Positions 1-10,335 of a stretch of DNA of 64,000 bases are shown here, piece after piece. A program made the position numbers and the translations under genes. This stretch comes from Gallibacterium genomosp. 3 (GTDB lineage Bacteria; Pseudomonadota; Gammaproteobacteria; Enterobacterales; Pasteurellaceae). How positions within the stretch are numbered: position 1 is the stretch's first letter; every line of letters begins with the position of its first letter. The notes beneath the pieces are model-generated. The model made no database searches. It saw only the letters and a program-made list of their open reading frames with translations, and was not told the DNA's origin. The stretch lies in contig NZ_JTJR01000050.1 of NCBI RefSeq assembly GCF_001678475.1, forward strand, positions 1 through 64,000, read 5' to 3'.

Positions 1-42
1 AACGTAAGATTATGTTTATACAAGATTTTTTAAATAAAAAGA

Positions 43-77
43 GTTGCTAATAATCTTAGAAAATAATTATTAGCAAC
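43..77 (-). terminator. Rho-independent terminator of glpX
   Basis: A perfect 12-bp inverted repeat (43-54 with 66-77, 11-nt loop) lies downstream of the glpX stop. On the minus strand it is followed by CTCTTTTTATTT, a good U tract. Confidence 0.8.
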
Positions 78-135
78 CACTTTGTCCACTTGGTGTAGTT
101 TTTTTAAAATCAGCATCCATTTTGTCTACTACACC
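77..135. repeat. Short direct and inverted repeats downstream of glpX
   Basis: CCACTTTGTCCACT (77-90) recurs with two changes as CCATTTTGTCTACT (117-130). GGTGTAGT (92-99) is the exact inverse of ACTACACC (128-135). The role is unknown; it may be a second structured 3' element of the glpX transcript. Confidence 0.4.
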
Positions 136-153
136 TTTATCTATTTAGTGCAA

Positions 154-1170
154 TTATTGATTGATTAAACGATAGATTTCAGGATCTTTTCTATCTAAAT
201 AGTGGAATGATTGAATACGACGAATTGTCCGAGAACGTCCACGAATCAGGAGGGTTTCTGTTGTTGCGATATCACCTTTACGGTGTACACCTTTGAGTAA
301 ATCGCCATGGGTAATTCCCGTAGCTGAGAAAACAAGATTATCATCGCGGACTAACTCATCAAGCAGTAATACTTTATTAATCTCTACACCCATTTCTTGG
401 CAGCGACGGCGTTCGCTTTCTGCAAACTGACGGTTTTCTTCACTATCGCCTTTAACAACCTCTCTGGTTAGTAAGCGAGCTTGCATTTCACCACCTAAAG
501 CACGAATTCCTGCAGCAGCTACTACTCCCTCTGGCGCACCACCAATACAATACATCATATCGACACCTGTATCAGGTAAACAACAAAGCAATGCAGCAGC
601 GACATCACCATCAGGAATTGCCAAAACTTTGACACCAAGTTGTTGCATTTTATAAATCACATTTTTATGACGTGGTTTATCTAAGGTGACCACAGTAAGT
701 TGAGATAACAATTTACCCATTTTTGAAGCAACACGACGTAAGTTTTGTTCTAAAGGAAGATTGAGATCAACCATACCTTTCACTTCTGGACCAACGACTA
801 ATTTTTCCATATACATATCAGGTGCACGTAGAAATGTATTCGGACCACCAGCAGCTAATACAGCAATCGCATTAGCTTGTCCCATGGCTACCATACGAGT
901 ACCTTCGATAGGGTCAACTGCAATGGCAATTGGTTCTTCTTGAGTTCCTTTACCTAGCTTTTCTCCAATATATAGCATTGGCGCTTCATCTATTTCACCC
1001 TCACCGATAACAATTTCTCCGTTCATTTCAATTTGATTTAACATCGTCCGCATCGCTTTCACAGCAGCTGCATCTGCTGCATTTTTATCTCCACGACCTA
1101 GCCATGAGAAACCCGCTAATGCTGCAGCCTCGGTGACACGAGAAAATTCAATTGCCAATGCTCTTTTCAT
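154..1170 (-). CDS. glpX: Fructose-1,6-bisphosphatase class II
   Basis: Hydrolyses fructose 1,6-bisphosphate to fructose 6-phosphate and phosphate in gluconeogenesis, in the cytoplasm. The 338-aa length is that of the GlpX family. Metal and phosphate motifs are present: D33, GEGEIDEAPML from G56 with E57, and DPIEGTR with D86 and E89. The start is supported by AAGGAAAAATT just before the ATG. It is transcribed alone, divergently from zapB, and closed by a strong terminator. glpF and glpK, its usual partners in enterobacteria, are not adjacent, although glpT and glpQ lie 12 kb away. Family assignment is certain. Confidence 0.97.
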   Translation of the reverse strand: MKRALAIEFSRVTEAAALAGFSWLGRGDKNAADAAAVKAMRTMLNQIEMNGEIVIGEGEIDEAPMLYIGEKLGKGTQEEPIAIAVDPIEGTRMVAMGQANAIAVLAAGGPNTFLRAPDMYMEKLVVGPEVKGMVDLNLPLEQNLRRVASKMGKLLSQLTVVTLDKPRHKNVIYKMQQLGVKVLAIPDGDVAAALLCCLPDTGVDMMYCIGGAPEGVVAAAGIRALGGEMQARLLTREVVKGDSEENRQFAESERRRCQEMGVEINKVLLLDELVRDDNLVFSATGITHGDLLKGVHRKGDIATTETLLIRGRSRTIRRIQSFHYLDRKDPEIYRLINQ

Positions 1171-1339
1171 AATTTTTCCTTACCCTATTGATTGTCAAAA
1201 CCGCCTAATTCTAGCACTTGGCAAACGATTGCTTAACTAATTTGTGAAAGATTTTTTTAATTTAGATGAAATGGAATCTTATCTAAGATAGAATGTTAGC
1301 CATCCTGATGTATTGGACAACTAATGAGGAAGAATAACA

Positions 1340-1579
1340 ATGTCTTTAGAAATCTTAGATCAACTTGAAGCAAAAATTAAACAAGCAGTAGAAACTATCC
1401 AACTTCTTCAACTTGAAATTGAAGAATTAAAAGAGCAAAAAGCAAACGCAGAACAAGCAAATCAAGCTCTTCAAGCAGAAAAATCTCAACTTAATGCAGA
1501 AAATGCACAATTAAAAGAAGAACAACAACGTTGGCAAGAACGTTTACGTTCATTAATTGGACAAATTGAGAACGTTTAA
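1340..1579 (+). CDS. zapB: Cell division protein ZapB
   Basis: A 79-aa protein that is almost entirely coiled coil, with heptads of Leu/Ile and runs of Glu, Lys and Gln. It matches E. coli ZapB from the N-terminal SLEILDQLEAKIKQAVETI region to the C-terminal WQERLRSLIGQIENV. ZapB is a cytoplasmic filament-forming protein that works through ZapA at the Z ring. The start has GAGGAAGAATAAC before the ATG. It is a single-gene unit ending in a 14-bp hairpin terminator. The zapB/glpX neighbourhood is also seen in enterobacteria. Confidence 0.95.
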   Translation: MSLEILDQLEAKIKQAVETIQLLQLEIEELKEQKANAEQANQALQAEKSQLNAENAQLKEEQQRWQERLRSLIGQIENV

Positions 1580-1599
1580 TTAAACGCTTTTTTGATAGC

Positions 1600-1632
1600 A
1601 ACCCACTTTATTATGGCTTAATAAAGTGGGTT
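1600..1632 (+). terminator. zapB terminator
   Basis: A perfect 14-bp stem (1600-1613 with 1619-1632) with loop TGGCT is followed by CATTTTTC. Confidence 0.85.
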
Positions 1633-1652
1633 CATTTTTCTGCAAAATAGAG

Positions 1653-1692
1653 AATAGAATCAGATCTGATCATAATTAGATTTGATTCTATT
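1653..1692 (+). other. Second hairpin between zapB and the DMT gene
   Basis: A 15-bp inverted repeat with one mismatch (1653-1667 with 1678-1692) is followed by TTCTTGTTT. It lies 60 bp before the next start codon, so it is either a backup terminator or a leader structure of the transporter gene. Confidence 0.5.
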
Positions 1693-1751
1693 TTCTTGTT
1701 TAACCACTATTGTAGAAATGATGTAAAAGAAATATTGATAGGATTGATAAG

Positions 1752-2666
1752 ATGAAACAGCAACCTATTATTGGGTTTATTTTAGTATTAATTGCAATTT
1801 TGATGTGGGGAACATTACCTATTATTTTGCAACCTGTATTACCTTATATCGATAATCAAACCGTTGTTTGGTGCCGGTTTTTCGTTGCTGCTGTGGGTGC
1901 TTATCTTATTCTCTTTATGGGGAAAAAACAGGCTTTGCGTCCATTATTAAAACGCCAGCATCTTATTTTTCTGTTATTAGGGATTATGGGGCTTTGTGCA
2001 AATTTTCTACTATATAATTTAACTCTCAAATATATTCCGGCGACAGTAAGTCAAGTATTAAGTCCGTTATCTTCCTTTTTTATGCTAATTTGTGGCATTT
2101 TTATTTTTAAAGAAAAACTATTACGTCATCAAAAAATCGGATTGTTTATTTTATTAATAGGATTAGGTTTATTTTTTAATGATCGTTTTGCTGATTTTTC
2201 TTATGTGAATAATTTTTCATTAGGTATTTTCTTCTGTGTGATGTCGAGTGTAGTGTGGGTAGTTTATGCAGTGGCACAGAAATTTTTACTCAGACATTTT
2301 AGTTCCCAACAAATTTTATTTGTGATGTATTTAGGGTGTACATTAGTGTTTTTACCAACGGCAGATCCATCTCAATTAGCTACGCTTTCGCCAATTACTT
2401 TACTGTTTTTATTTTATGGATGTGTCGGGACTATCTTAGCTTATGGTTGTTATGCTGAGGCGTTAAATCGGTGGGATGTATCTAAAATTAGTATGATTAT
2501 GCCATTGATCCCGATTGTGACTATGCTATTTTCGTATCTTTTTGCCCTTATCGCGCCAAGTTATTTTAGTTATCCAAGTTTAAATATAGTGAGTTATTTA
2601 GGTGCGGGTGTTGTAGTTTTTGGAGCTTTCTTTTCCTCAGCAGGGCATAAATTTATTGGCAAGTAA
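1752..2666 (+). CDS. DMT-superfamily (EamA) membrane transporter
   Basis: A 304-aa, very hydrophobic protein with about ten membrane segments arranged as two EamA halves. The N-terminal motif (ILMWGTLPIILQ, then WCRFFVAAVGAYLI) is typical of the drug/metabolite transporter superfamily. The second half starts near residue 150, with VVWVVYAVAQKFLLRHF. Substrate cannot be read from sequence; relatives export amino acids, purines or carboxylates. A weak AGGATTGATAAG precedes the ATG. It is monocistronic, convergent with ppiB. Confidence 0.85.
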   Translation: MKQQPIIGFILVLIAILMWGTLPIILQPVLPYIDNQTVVWCRFFVAAVGAYLILFMGKKQALRPLLKRQHLIFLLLGIMGLCANFLLYNLTLKYIPATVSQVLSPLSSFFMLICGIFIFKEKLLRHQKIGLFILLIGLGLFFNDRFADFSYVNNFSLGIFFCVMSSVVWVVYAVAQKFLLRHFSSQQILFVMYLGCTLVFLPTADPSQLATLSPITLLFLFYGCVGTILAYGCYAEALNRWDVSKISMIMPLIPIVTMLFSYLFALIAPSYFSYPSLNIVSYLGAGVVVFGAFFSSAGHKFIGK

Positions 2667-2679
2667 TATGGATTAAGGA

Positions 2680-2711
2680 ATTATCCTAGATACCGTTGTA
2701 CCTAGGATAAT
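2680..2711. terminator. Convergent hairpin between the DMT gene and ppiB
   Basis: A perfect 10-bp inverted repeat (2680-2689 with 2702-2711) lies between the two stop codons. Neither side has a clear U tract, so efficiency is uncertain. Confidence 0.5.
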
Positions 2712-2716
2712 AGAGA

Positions 2717-3229
2717 TTACTCTTCTACAGTAACAGATTGAATAATAACATCCTCTACTGGGACATCATCATGGTAGCCTTTGCGAGTAGTTTTTACGCC
2801 ACGGATTTTATCAACAACATCCATACCTTCGACTACTTCACCAAATACAGCATAACCCCACTCTTGGACAACTTCACGACCGAACATCTCTTTAGCACGG
2901 TAATCTAAGAAAGCATTATCAGCAACATTAATGAAGAATTGTGCTGAAGCTGAATGTGGATCAGAAGTACGTGCCATTGAGATGGTGCCACGTTTATTAC
3001 TTAAACGATTATTTGCTTCATTACGAATCGGAGCTTTAGTGGCTTTTTCTTTCATTCCCGGTTCCATACCACCGCCTTGAATCATAAAGCCATCAATAAC
3101 ACGATGGAAAATAGTATTGTTATAAAAGCCTTCTTTGCAGTAATTTAGAAAGTTTTCTGCGGTAATTGGTGCTTTTTCAAAATTTAATGCGATTTTAATA
3201 TCGCCAAAATTGGTATGTAGTATTATCAT
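2717..3229 (-). CDS. ppiB: Peptidyl-prolyl cis-trans isomerase B (cyclophilin)
   Basis: A 170-aa cyclophilin without a signal peptide, so cytoplasmic PpiB rather than periplasmic PpiA. It catalyses cis-trans isomerisation of X-Pro bonds. The cyclophilin signature [13 protein letters not shown] and the later [21 protein letters not shown] block carry the active-site Arg, Phe and Gln residues. AAGGAACAGCT precedes the ATG. It is divergent from cysS across 117 bp, the same pairing found in E. coli. Confidence 0.96.
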   Translation of the reverse strand: MIILHTNFGDIKIALNFEKAPITAENFLNYCKEGFYNNTIFHRVIDGFMIQGGGMEPGMKEKATKAPIRNEANNRLSNKRGTISMARTSDPHSASAQFFINVADNAFLDYRAKEMFGREVVQEWGYAVFGEVVEGMDVVDKIRGVKTTRKGYHDDVPVEDVIIQSVTVEE

Positions 3230-3346
3230 TAGCTGTTCCTTAAATAGCGTTGTAAAAAACGGCGTTATTATTCCACAAAATACAAAAGTGGTCTATTTTT
3301 GTGAAATCGAGCAGATGTAGTTCATTATTTATAAAAGGTCATTAAT

Positions 3347-4726
3347 ATGTTAAAGATTTTCAATACGTTAAAACGAGAAAAAGAAATTTTTACCCCTATT
3401 CATCCAAATCAAGTCGGAATGTATGTTTGTGGAGTAACTGTTTATGATCTTTGTCATATTGGACACGGAAGAACATTTGTTAGCTTTGATGTAATTGCAC
3501 GCTATTTACGTTATTTAGGGTATCAACTGACTTATGTACGTAATATTACGGATGTAGATGACAAAATTATTAAAAGAGCATTAGAAAATCATGAAACTTG
3601 CGAGCAATTAGTAGATCGTATGGTTGCAGAGATGTATCGAGATTTTGATGCATTAAATATTTTACGCCCCGATTTTGAACCAAGAGCAACTCATCATATT
3701 GCAGAAATTATCGCTTTAGTTGAGAAATTAATTGCTAATGGACACGCCTATATTGCAGATAATGGTGATGTGATGTTTGATGTCGATTCCTTTGCCGATT
3801 ATGGTAAATTATCACGCCAAGATCTCAGTCAATTACAAGCAGGGGCAAGAGTTGAAATTAATGGGATTAAGAAAAATCCAATGGATTTTGTCTTATGGAA
3901 AATGTCAAAAGAGAATGAACCTAGCTGGCAGTCACCTTGGGGAGCAGGACGTCCTGGGTGGCATATTGAATGTTCTGCGATGAACTGCAAGCAACTGGGC
4001 GAACATTTTGATATTCATGGTGGTGGTTCAGATTTGATGTTCCCTCATCATGAAAATGAAATTGCACAATCGTGCTGTGCACATGGTGGGGCCTATGTGA
4101 ATTACTGGTTACATTCTGGGATGATTATGGTCGATAAAGAAAAGATGTCTAAATCGTTAGGCAATTTCTTTACTATCCGTGATGTATTGCAACATTATGA
4201 TGCAGAAAGTGTACGTTATTTCTTATTAACCGCACATTATCGTAGCCAACTGAATTACAGTGAAGAAAATCTTAAATTAGCCCATTCAGCATTAGAGCGT
4301 TTATATACGGCTTTACGTGGTACAGATGCGACTATTGCGCCAGCAGGAGGAGAAGATTTTGTTGACGCATTTAAAGCTGCGATGGACGATGATTTTAATA
4401 CACCAGGTGCATTATCCGTATTATTCGATATGGCACGAGAATTAAATAAATTAAAAGCAGAACAGCAACCACAAGCAGATGCTTTTGCTGCTAGGATGCG
4501 TGAGTTAGCTGGTGTATTAGGTTTGTTATACCAAGATCCAGAAACCTTTTTACAAGCTGGCTTAGATGATGATGAAACCCAAGTGATTGAAGCATTAATC
4601 CAGCAACGTAATCAAGCTCGAGTCAATAAAGATTGGGCAGCAGCAGATGCAGCACGAGATAAATTAAAAGAAATGGGCGTGGTGATTGAAGATAGTGCAA
4701 GTGGCACGACTTGGCGTAAAGCGTAA
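3347..4726 (+). CDS. cysS: Cysteinyl-tRNA synthetase
   Basis: Class I aminoacyl-tRNA synthetase of 459 aa that charges tRNA-Cys in the cytoplasm. The HIGH motif is H37-I-G-H40 and the KMSKS loop is [10 protein letters not shown] near residue 267. Zinc/cysteine-binding C28 and the later GWHIECSAM and HHENEIAQS blocks are present. AAAGGTC precedes the ATG. It is monocistronic, and a convergent hairpin separates it from the glycosylase gene. Confidence 0.98.
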   Translation: MLKIFNTLKREKEIFTPIHPNQVGMYVCGVTVYDLCHIGHGRTFVSFDVIARYLRYLGYQLTYVRNITDVDDKIIKRALENHETCEQLVDRMVAEMYRDFDALNILRPDFEPRATHHIAEIIALVEKLIANGHAYIADNGDVMFDVDSFADYGKLSRQDLSQLQAGARVEINGIKKNPMDFVLWKMSKENEPSWQSPWGAGRPGWHIECSAMNCKQLGEHFDIHGGGSDLMFPHHENEIAQSCCAHGGAYVNYWLHSGMIMVDKEKMSKSLGNFFTIRDVLQHYDAESVRYFLLTAHYRSQLNYSEENLKLAHSALERLYTALRGTDATIAPAGGEDFVDAFKAAMDDDFNTPGALSVLFDMARELNKLKAEQQPQADAFAARMRELAGVLGLLYQDPETFLQAGLDDDETQVIEALIQQRNQARVNKDWAAADAARDKLKEMGVVIEDSASGTTWRKA

Positions 4727-4747
4727 TTTACGTAGGTGATAGTAGAA

Positions 4748-4771
4748 AGCGTCCTTATGATCAAGGACGCT
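4748..4771. terminator. Convergent hairpin after cysS
   Basis: A perfect 9-bp stem (4748-4756 with 4763-4771) overlaps the stop codon of the minus-strand glycosylase gene. On the minus strand TTTCTACT follows, a weak U tract. Confidence 0.55.
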
Positions 4772-5357
4772 ATAACATACTAATATCAATAAAAAACTGC
4801 CGATAAATTTCGGCTTTTTTATTGAGGGCGAGTGGATAAGCTCGTGAAGAAGAGGGTAAACGGTATAACCGATATAGTTGGTTATTGATCTCGAATTGGC
4901 AACTCTCTCCAGTAGCAGGGGTATCAATCTTATTCGGTAATAAAGAAAGTAGTGTTTCAGTTGCTTTCTCGCCAGCGGTCATAATTGTATGACAGTGAGG
5001 AATTTTGCTTAAGAGTTTAGCAATATCCACAGGTTCAATAATTTGTAAAAATTTATCGGAAGCGTTACCTTGTTGGCGAAAAATTTTGTAGCCGCTATCA
5101 AAGACGGCAATGCCTTTTTCTTGTAAAAACTGTTCGATCCTAGGCTGATCAAAAGCAGTTTTATCTTCATTCAAAAAATAATCTTTATTATCAAAAAAGA
5201 CTAATCCATAGATACGCCACATATCGTTTTGAAAATTAGGGTAGTAAAAGTTCATTTTCCAACGATGTTTCGGTGGTGGGAAACTGCCTAACATCAGCAT
5301 TTTAGCGTTAGGTGGTAGAAAAGGGGATAATGGATGTATTTCAATATTTTCTGTCAT
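4770..5357 (-). CDS. Uracil-DNA-glycosylase-superfamily protein (hypoxanthine/uracil DNA glycosylase-like)
   Basis: A protein of about 195 aa counted from the ATG at 5357. A longer reading starting inside asd (5465) is open but would begin with a non-family hydrophobic tail. LMLGSFPPPKHRW and FYYPNFQNDMWRIYG near the N-terminus, and YRLPSSSRAY near the C-terminus, fit the UDG-superfamily motifs of the family-6 (deoxyinosine) glycosylases. Expected role: removal of deaminated bases in base-excision repair. Its start lies only 14 bp beyond the asd terminator, and I see no strong ribosome site, so expression may be low or depend on readthrough. Confidence 0.7.
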   Translation of the reverse strand: MTENIEIHPLSPFLPPNAKMLMLGSFPPPKHRWKMNFYYPNFQNDMWRIYGLVFFDNKDYFLNEDKTAFDQPRIEQFLQEKGIAVFDSGYKIFRQQGNASDKFLQIIEPVDIAKLLSKIPHCHTIMTAGEKATETLLSLLPNKIDTPATGESCQFEINNQLYRLYRLPSSSRAYPLALNKKAEIYRQFFIDISML

Positions 5358-5370
5358 AATTGAATAAAAT

Positions 5371-5397
5371 AAAAAGCTCGCCCTTAGTGAGCGAGCT
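5371..5397 (-). terminator. asd terminator
   Basis: A 7-bp GC-rich stem (5375-5381 with 5391-5397) is followed on the minus strand by TTTTTATTTTATT, directly after the asd stop and before the glycosylase start. Confidence 0.75.
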
Positions 5398-5413
5398 AGA
5401 AAAATAAAAATGA

Positions 5414-6526
5414 TTAAGCAACTAATTGTTTTAAGATACGGCGGATTGGTTCTGCTGCACCCCAAAGTAATTGGTCACCTACGGTGAAAGCCGCTAGATA
5501 TTTAGGTCCCATATTGAGTTTACGTAAACGACCCACTGGTACGCTTAAAGTGCCTGTTACTTTTGCTGGTGTTAATTCACGTAGTGTGGTTTCTTTATCA
5601 TTTGGAATAACTTTGACCCACTCATTGTGAGAAGCAAGAATTTGTTCAATTTCTGCTAAAGGTAAGTCTTTCTTCATTTTGATAGTAAATGCTTGGCTGT
5701 GGCAGCGTAATGCACCGATACGTACACATAGACCATCAATAGGAACTGGGTTTTCAGATAAACCAAGAATTTTGTTAGTTTCAGCATAGCCTTTCCATTC
5801 TTCTTTGGTTTGACCACTTTCTAGAAGTTTATCAATCCAAGGAATTAAGCTACCGCCTAATGCTGCGCCAAAGTTATCAGTTGGGAAGTCATCTGCACGC
5901 ATTTTTGCAGTAACAGCACGTTCAATATCTAAAATTGAAGAAGCAGGATCCTTGAGTTCTGCTTCAACAACGCCATGAAGTTGTCCCATTTGCACTAATA
6001 ATTCACGCATATTTTTAGCACCTGCGCCACTTGCTGCTTGATAAGTTGCGACTGAAACCCATTCAACAAGGTCACGTTCAAATAGACCACCTAAAGCCAT
6101 TAACATTAAACTTACTGTACAGTTACCACCTACATAAGTTTTAATTCCTTCTTTCAACCCTTTATCGATCACATGTTGATTGACAGGGTCAAGCACGATA
6201 ATGGCATCTTTTTCCATACGTAGTGCAGAAGCTGCATCTACCCAGTAGCCGTCCCAACCAGTAGCACGTAATTTAGGATATACTTCATTGGTATAATCCC
6301 CACCTTGACAAGTAACAATAATTTCTTGTTGTTTTAATGCATCAAGATCATAAGCATTAAGAAGAACGCCTGCATCTTTTCCCGCAAAGGTTGGCGCTGG
6401 TTGACCTGCTTGTGATGTAGTAAAGAATGTTGGTGCAATATTGGCAAAATCTTGTTCTTGTTGCATACGGTCCATTAATACTGAACCCACCATACCGCGC
6501 CAACCAATAAAACCGACTTTTTTCAT
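5414..6526 (-). CDS. asd: Aspartate-semialdehyde dehydrogenase
   Basis: Reduces aspartyl phosphate with NADPH to aspartate semialdehyde, the branch point to lysine/diaminopimelate, threonine and methionine. It has 370 aa. N-terminal [13 protein letters not shown] is the nucleotide-binding loop. The catalytic cysteine is C136 in [28 protein letters not shown] precedes the ATG. The 220-bp upstream region shows no recognisable lysine riboswitch. lysA lies 29 kb away in the same orientation. Confidence 0.97.
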   Translation of the reverse strand: MKKVGFIGWRGMVGSVLMDRMQQEQDFANIAPTFFTTSQAGQPAPTFAGKDAGVLLNAYDLDALKQQEIIVTCQGGDYTNEVYPKLRATGWDGYWVDAASALRMEKDAIIVLDPVNQHVIDKGLKEGIKTYVGGNCTVSLMLMALGGLFERDLVEWVSVATYQAASGAGAKNMRELLVQMGQLHGVVEAELKDPASSILDIERAVTAKMRADDFPTDNFGAALGGSLIPWIDKLLESGQTKEEWKGYAETNKILGLSENPVPIDGLCVRIGALRCHSQAFTIKMKKDLPLAEIEQILASHNEWVKVIPNDKETTLRELTPAKVTGTLSVPVGRLRKLNMGPKYLAAFTVGDQLLWGAAEPIRRILKQLVA

Positions 6527-6761
6527 TGTTATACCCTCATTAGTTAATTTTGAAATAAATGCTGTGTTTTTTTGATAAGGCTTAATTAATTACTCTATAA
6601 AATGAATTAAATCAATAGTTGATTCTCAAAAAAGATGAAAAAGTCTAAAATTTGTTGAAGTATTTAGCAAACAGTATGGGAATCGCTATAACAACGGTGG
6701 TTTTTATATTTATTTGCTATGATATATGGAGCAATAAAGCAAAATTCGCTTGGAGAAAATA

Positions 6762-7349
6762 ATGACAAAACGAATTATTGTTGGGATTTCTGGTGCGTCT
6801 GGTATCGTTTATGCAATCGATCTATTACAAACATTACGCCAGTTAAAGATTGATGTAGAAATTCACGGAGTTGTAAGCCAATGGGCGCGGGAAAATTTAC
6901 GTATTGAAACGACAATAGAATTATCTAACCTCTATGATCTAATGGATTATCATTATGCAAATCATGATATGGCAGCGACTATTGCATCAGGCTCTTATTT
7001 AATTGATGCAATGGTGATTGTGCCTGCAAGTATGAAGACAGTTGCTGGAATTGCGTGCGGTTTTCATGACAGTTTAATTGGTAGGGCGGCAGATGTAACC
7101 TTAAAAGAACAACGTAAATTAATTATTGTGCCGAGAGAAACTCCCTTAAGTGTGATCCATCTAGAAAATTTAACTAAATTAGCGAAGTTAGGGGCTCATA
7201 TTATTCCCCCTATTCCTGCGTTTTATCATCCGCCGCAATCGATAGATGAGTTAATCCGTCAACAAACAACGAAAATGTTAGATTCTTTAGGGATTGCATA
7301 TCCAGATGCAGAGCGTTGGCAAGGTTCTTTTCGGACTAGTAAACGCTAA
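6762..7349 (+). CDS. ubiX: Flavin prenyltransferase UbiX
   Basis: Attaches a dimethylallyl group to reduced FMN, making the prenylated-FMN cofactor of UbiD-type decarboxylases in ubiquinone synthesis. It has 195 aa from the ATG at 6762, which GGAGAAAATA precedes. The in-frame TTG at 6750 overlaps that ribosome site, so I reject it. The flavoprotein motif GISGASGIVYAIDLL opens the protein, and ASMKTVAGIACGFHDSLIGRAADV and the Pro-rich IPPIPAFYH region follow. It is divergent from asd. Confidence 0.93.
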   Translation: MTKRIIVGISGASGIVYAIDLLQTLRQLKIDVEIHGVVSQWARENLRIETTIELSNLYDLMDYHYANHDMAATIASGSYLIDAMVIVPASMKTVAGIACGFHDSLIGRAADVTLKEQRKLIIVPRETPLSVIHLENLTKLAKLGAHIIPPIPAFYHPPQSIDELIRQQTTKMLDSLGIAYPDAERWQGSFRTSKR

Positions 7350-7683
7350 AATTTTGAAAAAGTAGGTATTTTTATAGAAAAAAATCTTAATTTTGAGAGG
7401 TAACGCACTAAATTGTGCATCATATTGGGTTAAGATAACTCATATTGAGGAGTTTTTAGCAAGATGATAACGAGATTAAATTTGTTTCCGCTTAGTATAA
7501 AGTAAGAATTTTCTCTGAAAATGCCTATTCTACATTCAATAAAATAGAAAAATATGCAAGAATAAGCACCGTTTATTTTATCGGTAAAATACAAATTTCC
7601 CCTCTCTTTTCTTTTTTAAGATGTCGTGAAAATTTGTAGGATATATAAAAGAAAATTCTTCTTTTAAAACTAATAGGATTTTT
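7350..7683 (+). promoter_or_regulatory. Noncoding leader region of alaS
   Basis: 334 bp without a large gene. It holds a small hairpin GCAC-TAAATT-GTGC near 7405 and a 13-codon open frame at 7464-7505, behind TGAGGAGTTTTTAGCAAG. An AT-rich run follows up to the alaS ribosome site (AGGATTTTT). I see no clear intrinsic terminator for ubiX here. Confidence 0.4.
7464..7505 (+). CDS. Possible 13-residue leader peptide upstream of alaS
   Basis: ATG with a ribosome-site-like GAGGAG 14 bases upstream opens a frame reading MITRLNLFPLSIK and then stops. It contains no alanine codons, so a classical alanine attenuation peptide is unlikely. It may be chance. Confidence 0.2.
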   Translation: MITRLNLFPLSIK

Positions 7684-10308
7684 ATGAAAACAACGGCAGA
7701 AATTAGACAAGCTTATTTAGATTTCTTTCATAGCAAAGGACACCAAATTGTTGCGAGTAGTTCATTAGTGCCAGAAAACGACCCGACATTGTTATTTACT
7801 AATGCTGGGATGAATCAATTTAAAGATGTTTTCTTAGGTGTTGATAAACGCGCTTATCATCGTGCAACCACAGCACAACGTTGTGTGCGAGCTGGCGGTA
7901 AGCATAACGATCTTGAAAATGTTGGATATACCGCACGTCACCATACTTTCTTTGAAATGTTAGGTAACTTTAGTTTCGGTGATTATTTTAAGAAAGATGC
8001 AATTCATTATGCGTGGGAGTTTTTGACCTCAGCACAATGGTTAGGGTTACCAAAAGAAAAATTATGGGTAACTGTCTATGAAACGGATGATGAAGCTTAT
8101 GATATTTGGCATAAGGAAGTAGGCGTACCAGCAGAACGTATTATTCGTATTGGAGATAATAAAGGCGCACCTTATGCTTCTGATAACTTCTGGCAAATGG
8201 GTGATACAGGTCCATGTGGTCCGTGTACAGAAATTTTCTATGATCATGGTGATCATATTTTGGGAGGTCCTCCTGGCTCACCAGAAGAAGATGGCGATCG
8301 CTATATTGAGATCTGGAACGTGGTATTTATGCAATATAACCGCCTTGCAGATGGAACAATGGAAAAATTGCCAAAACCATCTGTAGATACAGGAATGGGA
8401 TTAGAACGAATTAGTGCTGTCTTGCAACACGTAAACTCAAACTATGATATTGATATTTTTAAAGTATTGATTGCTAAAGCGGCAGAAATTATAGGTGAGA
8501 AAGATTTAAATAATAAATCTCTTCGTGTGATTTCTGACCATATTCGTTCTTGTGCATATCTGATTGCTGATGGTGTATATCCATCTAATGAAGGCCGTGG
8601 TTATGTATTGCGTCGTATTATTCGCCGTGCAGTACGTCATGGTCACCTATTAGGCGCAAAAGAAACATTCTTCTATAAATTAGTCCCAACTTTGATCGAA
8701 GTGATGGCTCAGGCTGGTGAGATTGTTAAAGAAAAACAAGCACATATAGAAAAATTATTACGTTTAGAAGAAGAACAATTTGCGAGAACATTAGAGCGTG
8801 GTTTAGCGTTGTTAGATTCTGAGCTTGCTGGATTAAATGGAAGTGTGCTTTCTGGAGAAGTGGCATTTAAGCTTTATGATACCTATGGTTTCCCTCTTGA
8901 TTTAACGGCGGATGTTTGTCGTGAACGTAATATTACGATTGATGAAGAAGGCTTTAATCGTGAAATGGATGCACAGCGTGAGCGTGCACAAGCAGCAAGC
9001 CAATTTGGTATGGACTACAATAATTTGATTCGTGTTGAAGGAACAACCGCATTTGAAGGTTATCATGAAGTTGAAAGCCTCGCTAAAGTTTCTGCAATCT
9101 TTATTGATGGAAAACAGGTTGAAGAAGTTAATGCAGGACAAAGTGCCGTAATTATTCTAGAAAATACCCCATTCTATGCTGAATCAGGCGGTCAAATTGG
9201 AGATAGCGGTGTATTAGAAAGTGCAGATGTTTTATTCCAAGTAAAAGATACCCAAAAGTATGGTCAGGTTTTTGGACATATTGGTGAATTAGAAAAAGGT
9301 CAGATTAAAGTTGGTCAGACATTAAATGCGATTGTTGATGCAAAACGTCGTCAAGCAACATCTTTGAATCACTCTGCAACTCACTTGTTACATGCTGCAT
9401 TACGCCAAGTATTAGGTACACATGTTGTCCAAAAAGGTTCATTGGTTTCTGACAAAGTATTACGCTTTGACTTCTCACAACCAGAAGCAATTACTAAGGC
9501 TCAACTTGCAGAGATTGAGCGTTTAGTTAACGAACAAGTGCGCGCGAATCATCCAGTAACAGTAGAAGTTATGGATATTGAATCGGCAAAAGCAAAAGGT
9601 GCGATGGCACTATTTGGTGAGAAATATGGTGATGAAGTTCGTGTGATTACTATGGGGGATTTCTCAGTTGAACTTTGTGGTGGGATCCATGTAAAACGAA
9701 CAGGTGATATTGGTTTCTTCAAGATTGTTTCAGAAAGTGCGATTGCTGCGGGAACTCGCCGTATCGAAGCTGTAACTGGTGAAGAAGCATTTAATGCCGT
9801 ATTAGCTCAACAAGCATTATTAACACAAAGTGCAGATTTGTTGAAATCTGATGTCGCATCAGTTGTAGAAAAAATTCAACAATTACAAGATAGAGCGAAA
9901 AAATTAGAGAAAGAGCTGCAACAACTCAAAGAAAAATCTGCCGTTCAAGCAGTTTCTGATCTAGCGCAACAAGCGCAAGAATTGAATGGTGTTAAAGTAG
10001 TCATTGAAGCAGTAAATGGTGTTGAACCAAAATCATTACGACTAATGGTAGATGATTTGAAAAATCGACTTGGTTCCGCTGTTATTGTTTTTGGTGCAAC
10101 ACAAGATGAAAAAGTCAATCTTATTGTTGGTGTTACCCAAGATGTAACCAGTAAAGTAAAAGCAGGGGAATTAGTTAATTTACTTGCTCAATTTGTTGGG
10201 GGTAAAGGCGGTGGCAGACCAGATATGGCAATGGCTGGTGGTAATGAGCCTGAAAAATTAAACGAAGCATTAGCCTTTGCGCAAAGTTGGTTAGTGGATA
10301 AGCTATAA
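7684..10308 (+). CDS. alaS: Alanyl-tRNA synthetase
   Basis: Class II synthetase of 874 aa that charges tRNA-Ala. Order: N-terminal catalytic domain (starts [18 protein letters not shown]), tRNA recognition, editing domain with the zinc motif HSATHLLH near residue 565 and CGGIH near residue 666, then a C-terminal coiled coil and DHHA1-like tail with [24 protein letters not shown] precedes the ATG. csrA follows after 105 bp in the same orientation, an order conserved in gammaproteobacteria. Confidence 0.98.
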   Translation: MKTTAEIRQAYLDFFHSKGHQIVASSSLVPENDPTLLFTNAGMNQFKDVFLGVDKRAYHRATTAQRCVRAGGKHNDLENVGYTARHHTFFEMLGNFSFGDYFKKDAIHYAWEFLTSAQWLGLPKEKLWVTVYETDDEAYDIWHKEVGVPAERIIRIGDNKGAPYASDNFWQMGDTGPCGPCTEIFYDHGDHILGGPPGSPEEDGDRYIEIWNVVFMQYNRLADGTMEKLPKPSVDTGMGLERISAVLQHVNSNYDIDIFKVLIAKAAEIIGEKDLNNKSLRVISDHIRSCAYLIADGVYPSNEGRGYVLRRIIRRAVRHGHLLGAKETFFYKLVPTLIEVMAQAGEIVKEKQAHIEKLLRLEEEQFARTLERGLALLDSELAGLNGSVLSGEVAFKLYDTYGFPLDLTADVCRERNITIDEEGFNREMDAQRERAQAASQFGMDYNNLIRVEGTTAFEGYHEVESLAKVSAIFIDGKQVEEVNAGQSAVIILENTPFYAESGGQIGDSGVLESADVLFQVKDTQKYGQVFGHIGELEKGQIKVGQTLNAIVDAKRRQATSLNHSATHLLHAALRQVLGTHVVQKGSLVSDKVLRFDFSQPEAITKAQLAEIERLVNEQVRANHPVTVEVMDIESAKAKGAMALFGEKYGDEVRVITMGDFSVELCGGIHVKRTGDIGFFKIVSESAIAAGTRRIEAVTGEEAFNAVLAQQALLTQSADLLKSDVASVVEKIQQLQDRAKKLEKELQQLKEKSAVQAVSDLAQQAQELNGVKVVIEAVNGVEPKSLRLMVDDLKNRLGSAVIVFGATQDEKVNLIVGVTQDVTSKVKAGELVNLLAQFVGGKGGGRPDMAMAGGNEPEKLNEALAFAQSWLVDKL

Positions 10309-10314
10309 GTTAGT

Positions 10315-10335
10315 CCACCTCTATTAAGGAGGTGG
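10315..10335 (+). promoter_or_regulatory. Hairpin in the alaS-csrA interval
   Basis: CCACCTC (10315-10321) pairs with GAGGTGG (10329-10335). No U tract follows, so it does not look like a terminator. The AAGGAGG loop/stem junction and the AAAAGGAGTG ribosome site of csrA supply GGA motifs of the kind CsrA binds. Autoregulation is an inference. Confidence 0.4.

Noticed and set aside
5358-5465. Longer N-terminus of the glycosylase gene starting inside asd
   Set aside because: The extra 36 residues are the antisense/overlap of the asd end and the terminator, have no family match and no ribosome site; ATG 5357 starts the conserved part.
6527-6749. Lysine riboswitch before asd
   Set aside because: The region is AT-rich with no conserved multi-helix core of that riboswitch.
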